From Bacteriovoracaceae bacterium (GTDB taxonomy: Bacteria > Bdellovibrionota > Bacteriovoracia > Bacteriovoracales > Bacteriovoracaceae): a stretch of DNA of 64,000 bases. Shown here piece by piece: positions 34,818-43,675 of this stretch (position 1 is its first letter; the number at the start of each line of letters is the position of its first letter). The position numbers and the translations under genes are program-made. The DNA is taken from contig JANJTC010000007.1 in the NCBI GenBank assembly GCA_024711325.1, forward strand, positions 62,001 to 126,000, in the 5' to 3' direction. The notes below the pieces were generated by a model. That model made no database searches. It was not told the DNA's origin and saw nothing but the letters and a program-made list of their open reading frames with translations.

Positions 34818-35887
34818 GTGTGTAAAACTTCCAGCAGAACTCGGGCCATATCACCTGCCACAGTAAGTGAACTTTGCTGATCACGTGCTGGTACACCTTC
34901 AGGCCAGACAAATGGGGCCACTTCCATCAAATCGGCCCCGGTTATTTTAAAATCTTGTCCAAGAAGTCTGATGAGAGCAGCACAGTCAGTAGGAAAAAGT
35001 CCTTCTTTCTCAGGCGTTCCTGTTGCAGAAGCAAATTTTTCATCTAAGGCATCGATATCAAAACTAATGTAGATTTCTTTAATTCCTAGATTTTTATAGT
35101 GGGCAAAAATCTTCTTATAAGTTTTATCTACTCCCCATTTATTCACTTCATTTGCCCAAAGCTGTTCAACTCCCAGAGCCTTTTTCCAATGCTTCTTATC
35201 TTTACCACTGGAGCGTATGCCGATTTGCAGAACATGATCTGGACTAGCAAGATCTTCTAAAATTTTATGAGTCCAGGTTCCGAAACAGATATCGATACCA
35301 AGACGACGATCTAAAAGGTCAGTATGAGCATCGAAATGAAAAAGAGCAGCTTCTTTTATTTTTTTACGGGATTGAAGCCAGGTCTTTACTAGAGGGTAGC
35401 TGGTAGAATGATCACCACCTAAGCCAAGAATATGAGCTTCTGGATTTTTTTTGTATATTTCCGTCAAGGCTTTTTCGGCCACGCTTAAGGGAGAGACTGG
35501 AAGCTTATTGACCTTACCATAGAGGGCCTTCTGACAAAGTTTAATTGTTTCCGCATTCAGATATTTGTCATGGAGAAGATGAGGAATGACTCTGACATCT
35601 CCCAAATCGCTAAAATCCTGGGAACAGGCGAGGATTTCTTGTCTCAGCATCAAGGGACCCCAATTGGCCCCTCGTTGTATTCCACCGCCATTATCCGATG
35701 GAATACCGATGATCCAAGGCTTTGCGATATCGAGTTTCTCAAAAGTTTTAAGCCACTTTTTTTGCGCCTTCTCGACATTCTTTGTTCCATAGTAGGCTTC
35801 CAGAAGTTTCGCTTTTTTTTCTTTTCCGGTATTAACCGTATAAACACCGTTACCTGGTAAAGTTAGAAGTTGTGGCAAGTTTTTCAA
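34814..35887 (-). CDS. Ureohydrolase (arginase/agmatinase/formiminoglutamase superfamily)
   Basis: 357 aa. Binuclear manganese ligands are visible in GLGGDHSTSYP, FHFDAHTDL and ISFDIDALD. The N-terminal 70 residues are longer than in agmatinase, and IGIPSDNGGGIQRGANWGP is of the arginase-like type. The substrate (arginine, agmatine, formiminoglutamate or another guanidino compound) cannot be settled; a second member, much closer to agmatinase, is encoded at 40339. Overlaps of 4 bases link it to aat and to the 2-hydroxyacid dehydrogenase gene. Confidence 0.88.
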   Translation of the reverse strand: MKNLPQLLTLPGNGVYTVNTGKEKKAKLLEAYYGTKNVEKAQKKWLKTFEKLDIAKPWIIGIPSDNGGGIQRGANWGPLMLRQEILACSQDFSDLGDVRVIPHLLHDKYLNAETIKLCQKALYGKVNKLPVSPLSVAEKALTEIYKKNPEAHILGLGGDHSTSYPLVKTWLQSRKKIKEAALFHFDAHTDLLDRRLGIDICFGTWTHKILEDLASPDHVLQIGIRSSGKDKKHWKKALGVEQLWANEVNKWGVDKTYKKIFAHYKNLGIKEIYISFDIDALDEKFASATGTPEKEGLFPTDCAALIRLLGQDFKITGADLMEVAPFVWPEGVPARDQQSSLTVAGDMARVLLEVLHT

Positions 35888-36837
35888 ATGAGCACTCCTT
35901 TAATCCATTTGTTCTGCAAGAGTTCTTTGTCATATTTTTTAAAGAAGCTTGCTTCAGCAAGATGAAGATAATCTTTTAAGACCATTTCTTCGAAGTCTAA
36001 AATTTTTTGATCCAGATTTTTTTCTACACCTGCAATATGACTGGTTTTCCAGACTTGAGGAAAGCCATGCCATTCTTCCCCAAAAGGTTCTTTTTCAAAA
36101 ACGTCAAGAAATGCAAAAGAGTTGGAATGAGAGAGAAGATATGCTTTTAAGGCCTCTTCATCCACCAGTTTTCCACGGGCACCATTGATGAATAAGACTT
36201 TATCTGAGAGTGCCGAGAAAAATTCCTGATTGAAGATATGTCGGGTTAAGTGATTGAGGCTCATTGCCGCAATGATAACTCGGGCCTCATTGATCCTTCC
36301 TTCTTTCCAACTTGAGAGACAGCCTTCTTTGTAAGGATCAACAACCGTCACTTTCATGCCGAGGGTGGAAAGTGTGTCGGCAATGATTTTTCCAATATGA
36401 CCGTATCCGAAAATCCAAACGGAAGTGCCTTTCAAGAGAGTTCGATTCCAACTACGTTCTTTATTCCAGGTGAGGTGTTGTGGTAGTTCCAGAAGACCCT
36501 CAAAAACAGCTGCTAAAGAGTATTCGGCCACCGCCTGAGCACGGATCGAGTGACCTATGACTAAGGGAATGTTCTGCCAAAGATCATGCTCATCAGTAAA
36601 ATGGTCATAACCGGAATTGGGATGGATGATGAGTTTAGTCTTTTTTAAAAGAGCGGATGGCAGATCTCTTAACTGGGTATGAGTATTGGTGATCAGGATA
36701 GTGTTCTGATCTTTTATACTTCCAAGTGCCTGGTAATTTAGATTTGGAAGGGCCTGGACCATACTTTCTTCCCGAGCTAGAAAATCCTGACTCTGATAAG
36801 GGGAGACATGAGTTCTGATAACTTGGAAGCTTTTCAT
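35884..36837 (-). CDS. D-2-hydroxyacid dehydrogenase family protein
   Basis: 317 aa NAD-dependent dehydrogenase. The dinucleotide motif is GYGHIGKIIADTL with the acidic residue in VVDPY; the catalytic region shows FINGARGKLVDEEAL and the late histidine in SHIAGVEKN. The substrate specificity is not readable (D-lactate, phosphoglycerate, erythronate or related). It is the first gene of the trio with the ureohydrolase and aat, and divergent from map. Confidence 0.88.
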   Translation of the reverse strand: MKSFQVIRTHVSPYQSQDFLAREESMVQALPNLNYQALGSIKDQNTILITNTHTQLRDLPSALLKKTKLIIHPNSGYDHFTDEHDLWQNIPLVIGHSIRAQAVAEYSLAAVFEGLLELPQHLTWNKERSWNRTLLKGTSVWIFGYGHIGKIIADTLSTLGMKVTVVDPYKEGCLSSWKEGRINEARVIIAAMSLNHLTRHIFNQEFFSALSDKVLFINGARGKLVDEEALKAYLLSHSNSFAFLDVFEKEPFGEEWHGFPQVWKTSHIAGVEKNLDQKILDFEEMVLKDYLHLAEASFFKKYDKELLQNKWIKGVLI

Positions 36838-36884
36838 CTCTTCAAACTAGCGTAAAAGAGGCTAAAAGTGTATAAGGGAACACT

Positions 36885-37670
36885 ATGATCACTATTAAAT
36901 CCGCCCGCGAAATTGAAATCATGAGAGAGTCAGGAAAAATGGCAGCTAAAACGCTCCATTTTTTAGGTAAAAATCTCAGGATTGGAATGAGTACTGAAGA
37001 AATTAACCAGATGTGTCACCAATACACGATCAATCGTGGAGGTATTCCGGCCACTCTTGGTTACCATGGTTTTACTAAGTCACTTTGTACTTCACTCAAT
37101 GATGTTATTTGTCACGGCATTCCTTCAGAGAAGGATATTCTAAAGGACGGCGACATTCTTAATCTTGATGTGACCACCATTTGGAAAGGATTCCATGGTG
37201 ACACCAATGCCACTTTTTTCATCGGTAACGTAAAACCTGAAGTTCAGAAATTAGTTGAAGTCACTCATGCTTGCATGATGGAAGGAATTAAGGCTTGCCG
37301 CCCAGGAGCCCATATCGGTGACATCGGTGCAGTCATTGAAGAGATGGCCCATGGTCATGGATATTCAGTAGTTCATGAGTATTGTGGACATGGCATTGGA
37401 CGAAAATTTCATGAAGAGCCGCAAATTGTACATGTCGGTAAAAAAGGAACTGGTCCGGAAATGAGACCAGGCATGACTTTTACTGTTGAACCTATGATCA
37501 ATTTAGGAAAACGGCATTGCAAGGTTTTGAATGACGGATGGACTGTGGTGACAAAAGATAAATCCTGGTCAGCGCAATTTGAGCACACAATCCTTATTAC
37601 CGAGAGTGGTTATGAAATCCTGACACAATTCTCTCCGGAAGAGTGGACAGAAGCTGATGACAAAATTTAA
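36885..37670 (+). CDS. map: Methionine aminopeptidase, type I
   Basis: 261 aa. Metal ligands and catalytic residues appear in order: YHGFTKSLCTSLND (His), LNLDVTTIWKGFHGDTNATF (two Asp), YCGHGIGRKFHEEP (His) and FTVEPMI plus QFEHTI (two Glu). It removes N-terminal Met from new proteins. The last 14 bases overlap the NifU-like gene. Confidence 0.97.
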   Translation: MITIKSAREIEIMRESGKMAAKTLHFLGKNLRIGMSTEEINQMCHQYTINRGGIPATLGYHGFTKSLCTSLNDVICHGIPSEKDILKDGDILNLDVTTIWKGFHGDTNATFFIGNVKPEVQKLVEVTHACMMEGIKACRPGAHIGDIGAVIEEMAHGHGYSVVHEYCGHGIGRKFHEEPQIVHVGKKGTGPEMRPGMTFTVEPMINLGKRHCKVLNDGWTVVTKDKSWSAQFEHTILITESGYEILTQFSPEEWTEADDKI

Positions 37671-38469
37671 AGATTTCCTTATTGAGAGTATTTATAATCG
37701 ACCAGTTGAATTTCCTTCGGTCTCCGCTACTCTTAATCAACACACTCTTTCTCTTCGATTTAACCCTAAAGACGTGGTTTTAAATGCCGGCTATTCCGGG
37801 CCAGTTAATCCATGGCTTTCTTCTTTGTGCAGTCTAATTATTGGAAAAAGTTTAAATGAGATTTCTTTCCTGAGTTGGAAACAATGGGAAGAAGTTTTTA
37901 AAGATGATCAACTTTTCTGGGACCTCAGACAGGAACAGGAGAATCTTTTTTTTAATGATCCTCTGGAATTGTTAAAAAGTGCACTGGATATCTTTCAAGG
38001 CCGTGAGTATCTCTACAAAGAAGTGAGTCCTCTTGTTTGCAGATGTTTTGGAGTAAGAGAATCAGATGTATTGGAGTACCTGAATAAGGAAGCCCGGCCG
38101 AACCTGGAGGGCCTGGCAAGCGCGACCAAAGCAGGAATGGGTTGCAGGTCTTGTGTTCCACAGCTCAAGCGTTGGTTGGTACTCAATGAAGAAAAAAAGC
38201 ATGGCCACCACTTTAAAGCACGTCCTATTGTTGATTGGTTGGTTCAGATCGATTATCAACTGACAAAATTTCCTCATACCAGTGAATGGAAGATGGAGGT
38301 TCAGGGAATGAAACAAGGTCGAATAACTATTTCATTTGATAAAGATGTTACTCAGAAAGAAGAAGAGCAGATGGCACAAGAGCTTCAGCTCTTCCTGGGC
38401 GCTGCAGTTGATTTAGACTTGGCCTTCTTTTTAAGATCGGCACGGCATTTTTCAAATGCTAAAGGGTAG
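37657..38469 (+). CDS. NifU-like protein: degenerate IscU-type domain plus BFD-type [2Fe-2S] domain
   Basis: 270 aa. Residues about 25-75 follow the IscU scaffold outline (LRFNPKDVVLNAGYSGPVNPWLSSLCSLIIGKS) but keep only Cys58 of the three scaffold cysteines. Residues 128-166 form a BFD/NifU-central type [2Fe-2S] motif: Cys128-x-Cys130 and Cys163-x-x-Cys166. The C-terminal 80 residues lack the Nfu CxxC. It may carry or deliver iron-sulfur clusters, perhaps to metal-dependent partners, but the scaffold role looks weakened. It overlaps map by 14 bases and the convergent gene by 85 bases. Confidence 0.7.
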   Translation: MTKFKDFLIESIYNRPVEFPSVSATLNQHTLSLRFNPKDVVLNAGYSGPVNPWLSSLCSLIIGKSLNEISFLSWKQWEEVFKDDQLFWDLRQEQENLFFNDPLELLKSALDIFQGREYLYKEVSPLVCRCFGVRESDVLEYLNKEARPNLEGLASATKAGMGCRSCVPQLKRWLVLNEEKKHGHHFKARPIVDWLVQIDYQLTKFPHTSEWKMEVQGMKQGRITISFDKDVTQKEEEQMAQELQLFLGAAVDLDLAFFLRSARHFSNAKG

Positions 38470-39008
38470 TTTTTTAACTTCTCAAAAATCTTTTCGTCTT
38501 TGCCCTCAAAAATCTGTTTTAGATCAACATCTTCCTGAAGGTACTTGATCTCAATAAAGAAATTGTTTAATTCCGGTATTTCTTCCTTAAGACACGTTGG
38601 AGTGGGGGATAACATTTGGATCTGGTTGATAAAATTCAGCAAGATTTCACGAGTTCCTTCCATGTAGTCATCAATCATTCCCTTGGTCATCTCTCTTTGC
38701 ATTCCAGTGATACTTTCTGGAATAATAAAAAGGGCTTTGCCTTTTTTGATGGAGCGCTCGAGAAGTTTCCATGACTCTGAGAACTTTTGGCCGGTGCAAA
38801 TGGCCAGATAATCCTCGGTCTGGATTTCAATTCTGGGGATCTGAACCATTTCCGAGATTAACCTCTGGTTAAGTTCATAAACCGGTCCGGTTTCTTTCTT
38901 TAAATGAAAACGCTTTTCTTCCTCCCCAAGACATTTAAGGATCTGATAGTTCTTGGCCCAAAGAGGGGCGGTAAACATTAAAAGAAGGAGGGTCACCAGG
39001 GGTTTCAT
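38385..39008 (-). CDS. Exported protein of unknown function
   Basis: 207 aa with signal peptide MKPLVTLLLLMFTAPLWA. The mature part is largely helical and charged, with four cysteines (ILKCLGE, AICTGQ, PTCLKEE, EKCRADL) likely forming disulfides, and a lysine-rich C-terminus. No family recognised. Its 3' end overlaps the NifU-like gene by 85 bases, an unusually long convergent overlap. It is divergent from tatC. Confidence 0.75.
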   Translation of the reverse strand: MKPLVTLLLLMFTAPLWAKNYQILKCLGEEEKRFHLKKETGPVYELNQRLISEMVQIPRIEIQTEDYLAICTGQKFSESWKLLERSIKKGKALFIIPESITGMQREMTKGMIDDYMEGTREILLNFINQIQMLSPTPTCLKEEIPELNNFFIEIKYLQEDVDLKQIFEGKDEKIFEKLKNYPLAFEKCRADLKKKAKSKSTAAPRKS

Positions 39009-39075
39009 GAATCAATTGTACCCTTAATTTTAGAAAAGATAAGACAGAAAATAGTGTTAGCGCTAAGATGGATCC

Positions 39076-39834
39076 ATGAAAGAAATGAGTTTCATGGAGC
39101 ATTTAGAAGAGTTAAGGACGAGGATGATCCGTATCTTTGTCATCTTAGTAGTCTCTTTCGGGTTTTGTTACTATTTTTCAAATGATATCCAGGAATTTTT
39201 GCTGGCACCATTAAGGCAGGCAATAGGTTCGACTGGGAAGGTCATTTTTACCGGACTTTTAGATAAAGTTCTGGCAGAGCTTCAGATTGCTTTCTGGTCT
39301 TGCGTTTTTTTCGCAAGTCCTTTTTGGTTTAGAGAAGCATGGCTGTTTATTAAGCCGGGTCTTTATGAACCTGAAGTTAAGGCAATTCGGCCATTCATCT
39401 TTGTTGGCTTTCTATTGTTTTTAGGGGGAGTGTCTTTCGGTTATTTTGTTATATTCCCTTTCACCTTTAAAACTCTTCTGGCTTCTGGGGTCCAGAATGT
39501 AGAGGCCATGTTGAATCTCCAGGATTATCTTTTGCTCTCAAGTAAAATTTTGGTTTTTTTAGGGCTTTTATTTCAATTACCTAACGTCATTTTGATTTTA
39601 GGTTTTATGGGACTGGTTACCAAATACTCATTAAGAAACATGCGACGTTATCTGGCGGTTGCCTTTGCAATTGCAGCAGCGGTTATCACTCCGACGCCGG
39701 ATATCTTAAGTATGATGTGTGTTTGGATACCCATGATGGTGCTTTATGAAATCGGCATCATGGCCGTGGCCCTGATTGTTCATCCTTACTTAAAGCGAAA
39801 ACATATGGATCCGGACGAATCAGCTGGCCTCTGA
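39076..39834 (+). CDS. tatC: Sec-independent protein translocase TatC
   Basis: 252 aa with six membrane helices. MSFMEHLEELRTRM is the conserved N-terminus (the ATG at 39085 is an alternative start), and KPGLYEPEVKAIRPF and AAVITPTPD are family motifs. TatC is the receptor for twin-arginine signal peptides of folded proteins. tatA/B are not in the window. It ends 15 bases inside the convergent gene. Confidence 0.97.
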   Translation: MKEMSFMEHLEELRTRMIRIFVILVVSFGFCYYFSNDIQEFLLAPLRQAIGSTGKVIFTGLLDKVLAELQIAFWSCVFFASPFWFREAWLFIKPGLYEPEVKAIRPFIFVGFLLFLGGVSFGYFVIFPFTFKTLLASGVQNVEAMLNLQDYLLLSSKILVFLGLLFQLPNVILILGFMGLVTKYSLRNMRRYLAVAFAIAAAVITPTPDILSMMCVWIPMMVLYEIGIMAVALIVHPYLKRKHMDPDESAGL

Positions 39835-40182
39835 GTCATAATCGATATCAATAATATAGCGCTCTTGCTCTTCTTCCCGGCCACCACCTGGACCTGTAAC
39901 ATCTTCGCGTCCATCACCTAAGTAGCTTATGTGATCTGTGGAGAAACTCCAGTTATCGAACGCACCTGCCACTGAAAAGCCTGGCAAGAGGCGCATAAAT
40001 TCTTGAATCATGCCTTCAATCTGAGAGCCGTTAAAATCTGAGGTATCATGCTTGCATAGCCAGCCTGAGAGTCTGATTTCCATTCCGGCGACACTGTATT
40101 GGCAATATTGGAGATCAACACCGTGACGATTTAAAACTCGTCTAACTTCTTTATTGGCCTCTAATCGACTAAGTTTACGCAT
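39820..40182 (-). CDS. Unknown small protein, weakly BON-like
   Basis: 120 aa, cytoplasmic. Residues 5-55 (EVRRVLNRHGVDLQYCQYSVAGMEIRLSGWL) recall a BON-type alpha/beta unit in which a strand ends in 'v.L.G', but the match is weak. The C-terminus is Gly/Glu-rich (GPGGGREEEQERY) and acidic. No firm family. Confidence 0.65.
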   Translation of the reverse strand: MRKLSRLEANKEVRRVLNRHGVDLQYCQYSVAGMEIRLSGWLCKHDTSDFNGSQIEGMIQEFMRLLPGFSVAGAFDNWSFSTDHISYLGDGREDVTGPGGGREEEQERYIIDIDYDSEAS

Positions 40183-40284
40183 GCTGGAACCTCCGCTTCG
40201 ATAAGCTTATCGGAAGAAACCTTAAGGTATTGCGGATTATTTGATGTCGTAAGTAATTTTAATTGGTTAGATGGATAATCTAGG

Positions 40285-40318
40285 ATTTTTAAAGGGCCAG
40301 ATGATGAACATCCAGCCC
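40285..40318 (-). terminator. Terminator after agmatinase gene
   Basis: On the minus strand GGGCTGGATG (40318-40309) pairs with CATCTGGCCC (40303-40294) with two G-U pairs and a 5-base loop, followed by TTTAAAAAT. It lies 20 bases beyond the stop of the speE-speB unit. Confidence 0.6.
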
Positions 40319-40338
40319 TCATTTTGTGGCAAAGAGAT

Positions 40339-41235
40339 TTATTTGTTCATCGCCAGCATAATTTCTCGTGTAATTTTGGAAGCAAAACACGAAGAATTAT
40401 TTGTTGAATCCAGCATGGGTGCCAGTTCCACAATGTCTGAACCGACGAAATTCTTTCGATTGAGGATTTTAAGAATTCTCATGAAGCCATGGAAGTCTTC
40501 ACCGCCGGCCTCAGGAGTACCAGTTCCTGGGAAGAAGCCTGGATCAAAAAAATCCAAATCCAAAGTCAGGTAGATAGGTCGGTCATCTGGAATGGCCTCA
40601 AGCCAGTCACAACACTCTTTCAGAGAGGTTGCCAGAGTTTTATTCTCTTTCATCCAGTTAAATTCTTCTCTTGGGCCAGAGCGGATACCATATTGAATCA
40701 AGCGGTTCTTATCAGTGAAGTGATCAAGCACGCGTCGGATGATGGAAGCATGGGAGAACTTCTCTTCCAGGTAGCCATCTCTAAGATCAGTATGGGCATC
40801 TAAATGAAGAAGAACCATATCCGGATAATTTTTTAAATAAGTAACTATTGGCCCGTAAGAAATGGAATGCTCACCACCTAAAGTTACAAATTTGATCTGA
40901 TCTTTTTTAAGATCCAAATCCTTTGTCATCTCCATGAAAAAATCATTGGTGATATGCCACTTGGAAGGATAGACCGGAAGATCGCCCATCGTAATGATGT
41001 TATAGTCTTGAGTATCCTTGTCCAAGTAGGGAGAGTAGTCCTCTAGGCCATATGAAGCTTCCCGGATAGCTCCAGGTGCAAAACGAGCTCCTGGCCTGAA
41101 GCTGGTTGTGCCATCAAAGCAGAACCCAATGATGTGAGTGGAGTGAGAATAGATCGCCTCAGCATATTGGGTGCCTATAAAGGCCCTGGCGTGCTCTAAT
41201 CCTTCAACTTCTTTTATAAGTCGTGACCCTGTCAT
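40339..41235 (-). CDS. speB: Agmatinase
   Basis: 298 aa. Manganese ligands in LGGEHSISYG, LHLDAHTDLRD and LTLDLDFFDP; FSHASIIRRV and FFPGTGTPEAGG are agmatinase-like. The reaction is agmatine to putrescine plus urea. It follows speE by 2 bases, so the unit makes putrescine and then spermidine. N-terminal FIGTQYAEAIYSHSTHIIGFCFDGTTSFRPG matches the substrate loop start of this family. Confidence 0.9.
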   Translation of the reverse strand: MTGSRLIKEVEGLEHARAFIGTQYAEAIYSHSTHIIGFCFDGTTSFRPGARFAPGAIREASYGLEDYSPYLDKDTQDYNIITMGDLPVYPSKWHITNDFFMEMTKDLDLKKDQIKFVTLGGEHSISYGPIVTYLKNYPDMVLLHLDAHTDLRDGYLEEKFSHASIIRRVLDHFTDKNRLIQYGIRSGPREEFNWMKENKTLATSLKECCDWLEAIPDDRPIYLTLDLDFFDPGFFPGTGTPEAGGEDFHGFMRILKILNRKNFVGSDIVELAPMLDSTNNSSCFASKITREIMLAMNK

Positions 41236-41237
41236 AT

Positions 41238-42095
41238 TTACTCCTGACCAATCATTTTTTTATGGAAATTTGAAATCGAAAAAGTCCCCTTGTGCCAATC
41301 CATGTTGTACCACTTAAGACTTCTTTGAAGGGTATTCATGTGCTGCATTTTTTCCGGGTTAATATCTGTTGGACGGTATTTCTTGGAGGAAAAACCAAAG
41401 GTCCAATAAACACCAGGATAAATCAACATAGGTGCATTGAAGGAATTAACCACCGGAAAGACTTTTCTCATGTTGTTATAAATATCTTTTACACCCCATT
41501 CATCCAAAAACGGATTTTCCGTTTGATTCATCATGATGCCATCATCAGTCAGAGCATTGTAGACGTCCTGATAAAACTCATCGGTAAACAGACCGGAAGC
41601 GAAATCAACCGGGTCAGTAGAATCAACTACAATGATGTCATATTCTTTTTTAGCTTTTTTAATGAAGGCAAAACCATCTTGTGGAAGCACGCGGACTCTC
41701 TTATCTGACAGACCAGAGGTGCAATTCGGGAAATAGATTTTAGAGACTTCAATTACGCGCTCATCAATTTCCACTAGGTCAATTTGCTCAATATCCGGGT
41801 GCTTGACGAATTCACGAACCACTCCGCCGTCACCGCCACCGATGATCAGAACCTTTTTGCAGTTACGGGAAACCATGTAAGGAATGTGTGAAACGACTTC
41901 ATGATAAACAAATTCATCTTTATCAGAGACCATGGTCTTTCCGTCTAAAAGCAAAAGCTTTCCAACTGACTCAGTTTCTACCACTTCGATTTTTTGATAT
42001 TGAGATTGTTCAGAGTGAAGATGGGCCCTCACTTTAAATCCCATAGCAAAAGTATTACGAAAAGATTCCTCAATCATCCAGCCTGGCACGTTCAT
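41238..42095 (-). CDS. speE: Spermidine synthase
   Basis: 285 aa aminopropyltransferase. The fold is shown by LLLDGKTMVSDKDEFVYHE, IGGGDGGVVREFVKH, DLVEIDERVIEVSK and VVDSTDPV with the catalytic aspartate. It transfers the aminopropyl group of decarboxylated SAM to putrescine. The ATG has GGAG 6 bases upstream, which an upstream leader sequence can mask (see the hairpin at 42096). Confidence 0.95.
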   Translation of the reverse strand: MNVPGWMIEESFRNTFAMGFKVRAHLHSEQSQYQKIEVVETESVGKLLLLDGKTMVSDKDEFVYHEVVSHIPYMVSRNCKKVLIIGGGDGGVVREFVKHPDIEQIDLVEIDERVIEVSKIYFPNCTSGLSDKRVRVLPQDGFAFIKKAKKEYDIIVVDSTDPVDFASGLFTDEFYQDVYNALTDDGIMMNQTENPFLDEWGVKDIYNNMRKVFPVVNSFNAPMLIYPGVYWTFGFSSKKYRPTDINPEKMQHMNTLQRSLKWYNMDWHKGTFSISNFHKKMIGQE

Positions 42096-42145
42096 AAAAC
42101 TCCTTCGAAAATATGGGAAATTTCTATCCTAAACACCGGAGTTTT
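42096..42145 (-). promoter_or_regulatory. Leader inverted repeat that can mask the speE ribosome site
   Basis: In the minus-strand leader AAAACTCC (42145-42138) is an exact complement of GGAGTTTT (42103-42096), the Shine-Dalgarno sequence and spacer directly before the speE ATG. The arms are 34 bases apart. Pairing would block initiation; nothing in the sequence identifies a ligand. Confidence 0.4.
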
Positions 42146-42198
42146 CCAAGTGAATAATGACACATAGCCGCTTAAATCAGTCTTAGAGCGAGGATTGA

Positions 42199-42258
42199 AT
42201 GACGTTTCCGATGTTTACGCTTATGATATTAAAGTCAAACTTTGAGAGGAAATCATGA
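42199..42258 (+). CDS. Possible 19-codon leader peptide before hldD
   Basis: ATG at 42199 has GCGAGGA 4 bases upstream and opens a 19-codon frame whose TGA overlaps the hldD ATG (ATGA). It would give coupled translation. The peptide is Met/Phe-rich at its start (MTFPMFTLMILKSNF). It may be chance. Confidence 0.25.
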   Translation: MTFPMFTLMILKSNFERKS

Positions 42259-43244
42259 TTTTAGTGACTGGTGCTGCTGGTTTTATTGGTAGTGTGATTG
42301 TGAAACAACTTAATGATAAAGGACATGAGGATTTAATTCTCTGCGACCATTTTGAAAGTGGCGACAAATGGAAAAATCTTAGGGGTCTAAAATACGATTC
42401 TTTTGTTCAGGTGGAGGATTTATTCAACCATCCGATATGGAAGAAACCTGCCGGTCTCAAGGCAATCTATCATATGGGGGCCTGTTCCGACACCACTGAA
42501 CTGGATATGGATTTTTTGTATGAGAACAATACCGAGTACACCAATCAGCTTCTGACACTGGCCGCTCAAAAAAATATTCCTATTGTTTATGCTTCAAGTG
42601 CTGCGACTTACGGGGCAGGGGAACAAGGATATGCTGATGACCATAAAGGCATTCCGGCCCTGAAACCTTTAAATAAATATGGTTATTCCAAGCAGCTATC
42701 GGATGAATGGATATTAAAGCAAAAGAAGAAACCAAAAGTTTGGTTTGGAGTTAAGTTCTTTAATGTTTTCGGTCCTAATGAATATCACAAGGGCAAGATG
42801 AGTTCTGTGGTTTATCAGTCTTTTAATCAGATTCGGGATGTGGGAGAAGTAAAACTCTTCAAATCTCATCGGCCTGACTTTAAGGACGGTGAGCAACTTC
42901 GTGACTTTGTTTATGTCAAAGATGTTGTCAGGGCGATGATTGAACTCATTGAGGCCGGTAAGAAAAAGCCGTCCATCTCTGGCATTTATAATCTAGGTAC
43001 CGGTGAGGCCAGAAGCTTTCATGATCTGGTTAAGGCGACCTTTCATTCTATGGATCGCGAGTCCCGTATTCAGTTTATTGACATGCCAGGGGAGCTTAGG
43101 AATCAGTATCAGTACTATACTCAGGCCGAAATGGGAAAACTGAGAAAGGCCATTCCAAAGTTTAAGTTTATGAAGCTTGAAGATGCTGTAAATGACTACG
43201 TTAGAAATCATCTGTCACAAGCAGAACCTTATTTGAGTAAATAA
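42255..43244 (+). CDS. hldD: ADP-L-glycero-D-manno-heptose-6-epimerase
   Basis: 329 aa extended SDR enzyme: nucleotide motif TGAAGFIG, HMGACSDTTELD, catalytic YGYSK and NVFGPNEYHKGKMSS, the last being characteristic of HldD/RfaD. It makes the heptose donor for the lipopolysaccharide inner core, indicating a Gram-negative outer membrane. Preceded by GAGAGGA; its TAA shares a base with the next ATG. Confidence 0.93.
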   Translation: MILVTGAAGFIGSVIVKQLNDKGHEDLILCDHFESGDKWKNLRGLKYDSFVQVEDLFNHPIWKKPAGLKAIYHMGACSDTTELDMDFLYENNTEYTNQLLTLAAQKNIPIVYASSAATYGAGEQGYADDHKGIPALKPLNKYGYSKQLSDEWILKQKKKPKVWFGVKFFNVFGPNEYHKGKMSSVVYQSFNQIRDVGEVKLFKSHRPDFKDGEQLRDFVYVKDVVRAMIELIEAGKKKPSISGIYNLGTGEARSFHDLVKATFHSMDRESRIQFIDMPGELRNQYQYYTQAEMGKLRKAIPKFKFMKLEDAVNDYVRNHLSQAEPYLSK

Positions 43245-43675
43245 TGAAAAAGAAAATTGATGGTCTGAAACAAGCGGTAGAAATGCTTCAGGGTCTTGAC
43301 CTTGCGGCCCAACAGTCGCTCATTGCAGAAATCGCGCGTAAAGATCCGGAAATGGCCATCAAGCTCAAACAGAATCTTGTCACCTTTGATGATCTTCAAT
43401 ATCTCACGGTCTCTATGATGAAGCGTCTGCTTCAGGAAATTGATCTGGATGTTTTGGGACTTGCTCTTCGCGGGGCCAATAAAGATCTTTCAGAGCATCT
43501 TTTAAACATGTTTTCAACCAACATGCGTCGTGATGTGGAAGATATATTAAAAGGGAAGCCACGACCCTTGTCTGAAGTTCTGGAAGCTCAGAAAAAAATT
43601 ATGGATGTGGTTCACCGCTTAAGAGAAAAAGGTGAAATCATTCTTTCAAAAGATAAATCCGAAAAGTACGTTTAA
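43244..43675 (+). CDS. Orphan FliG C-terminal-domain protein
   Basis: 143 aa. Residues about 45-135 match FliG-C: LVTFDDLQYLTVSMMKRLL for '.F.FeDi..ld.r.iQ.lL', LGLALRGANKDLSEHLLNM for 'La.ALKga...l...i..n', and EAQKKIMDVVHRLREKGEII for 'eAQ..Iv...r.LeeeGeI'. The N-terminal and most of the middle FliG domains are absent. Full FliG couples the flagellar rotor to the stator. Here the gene follows hldD with a TAATG junction and no flagellar gene nearby. Confidence 0.78.
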   Translation: MKKKIDGLKQAVEMLQGLDLAAQQSLIAEIARKDPEMAIKLKQNLVTFDDLQYLTVSMMKRLLQEIDLDVLGLALRGANKDLSEHLLNMFSTNMRRDVEDILKGKPRPLSEVLEAQKKIMDVVHRLREKGEIILSKDKSEKYV

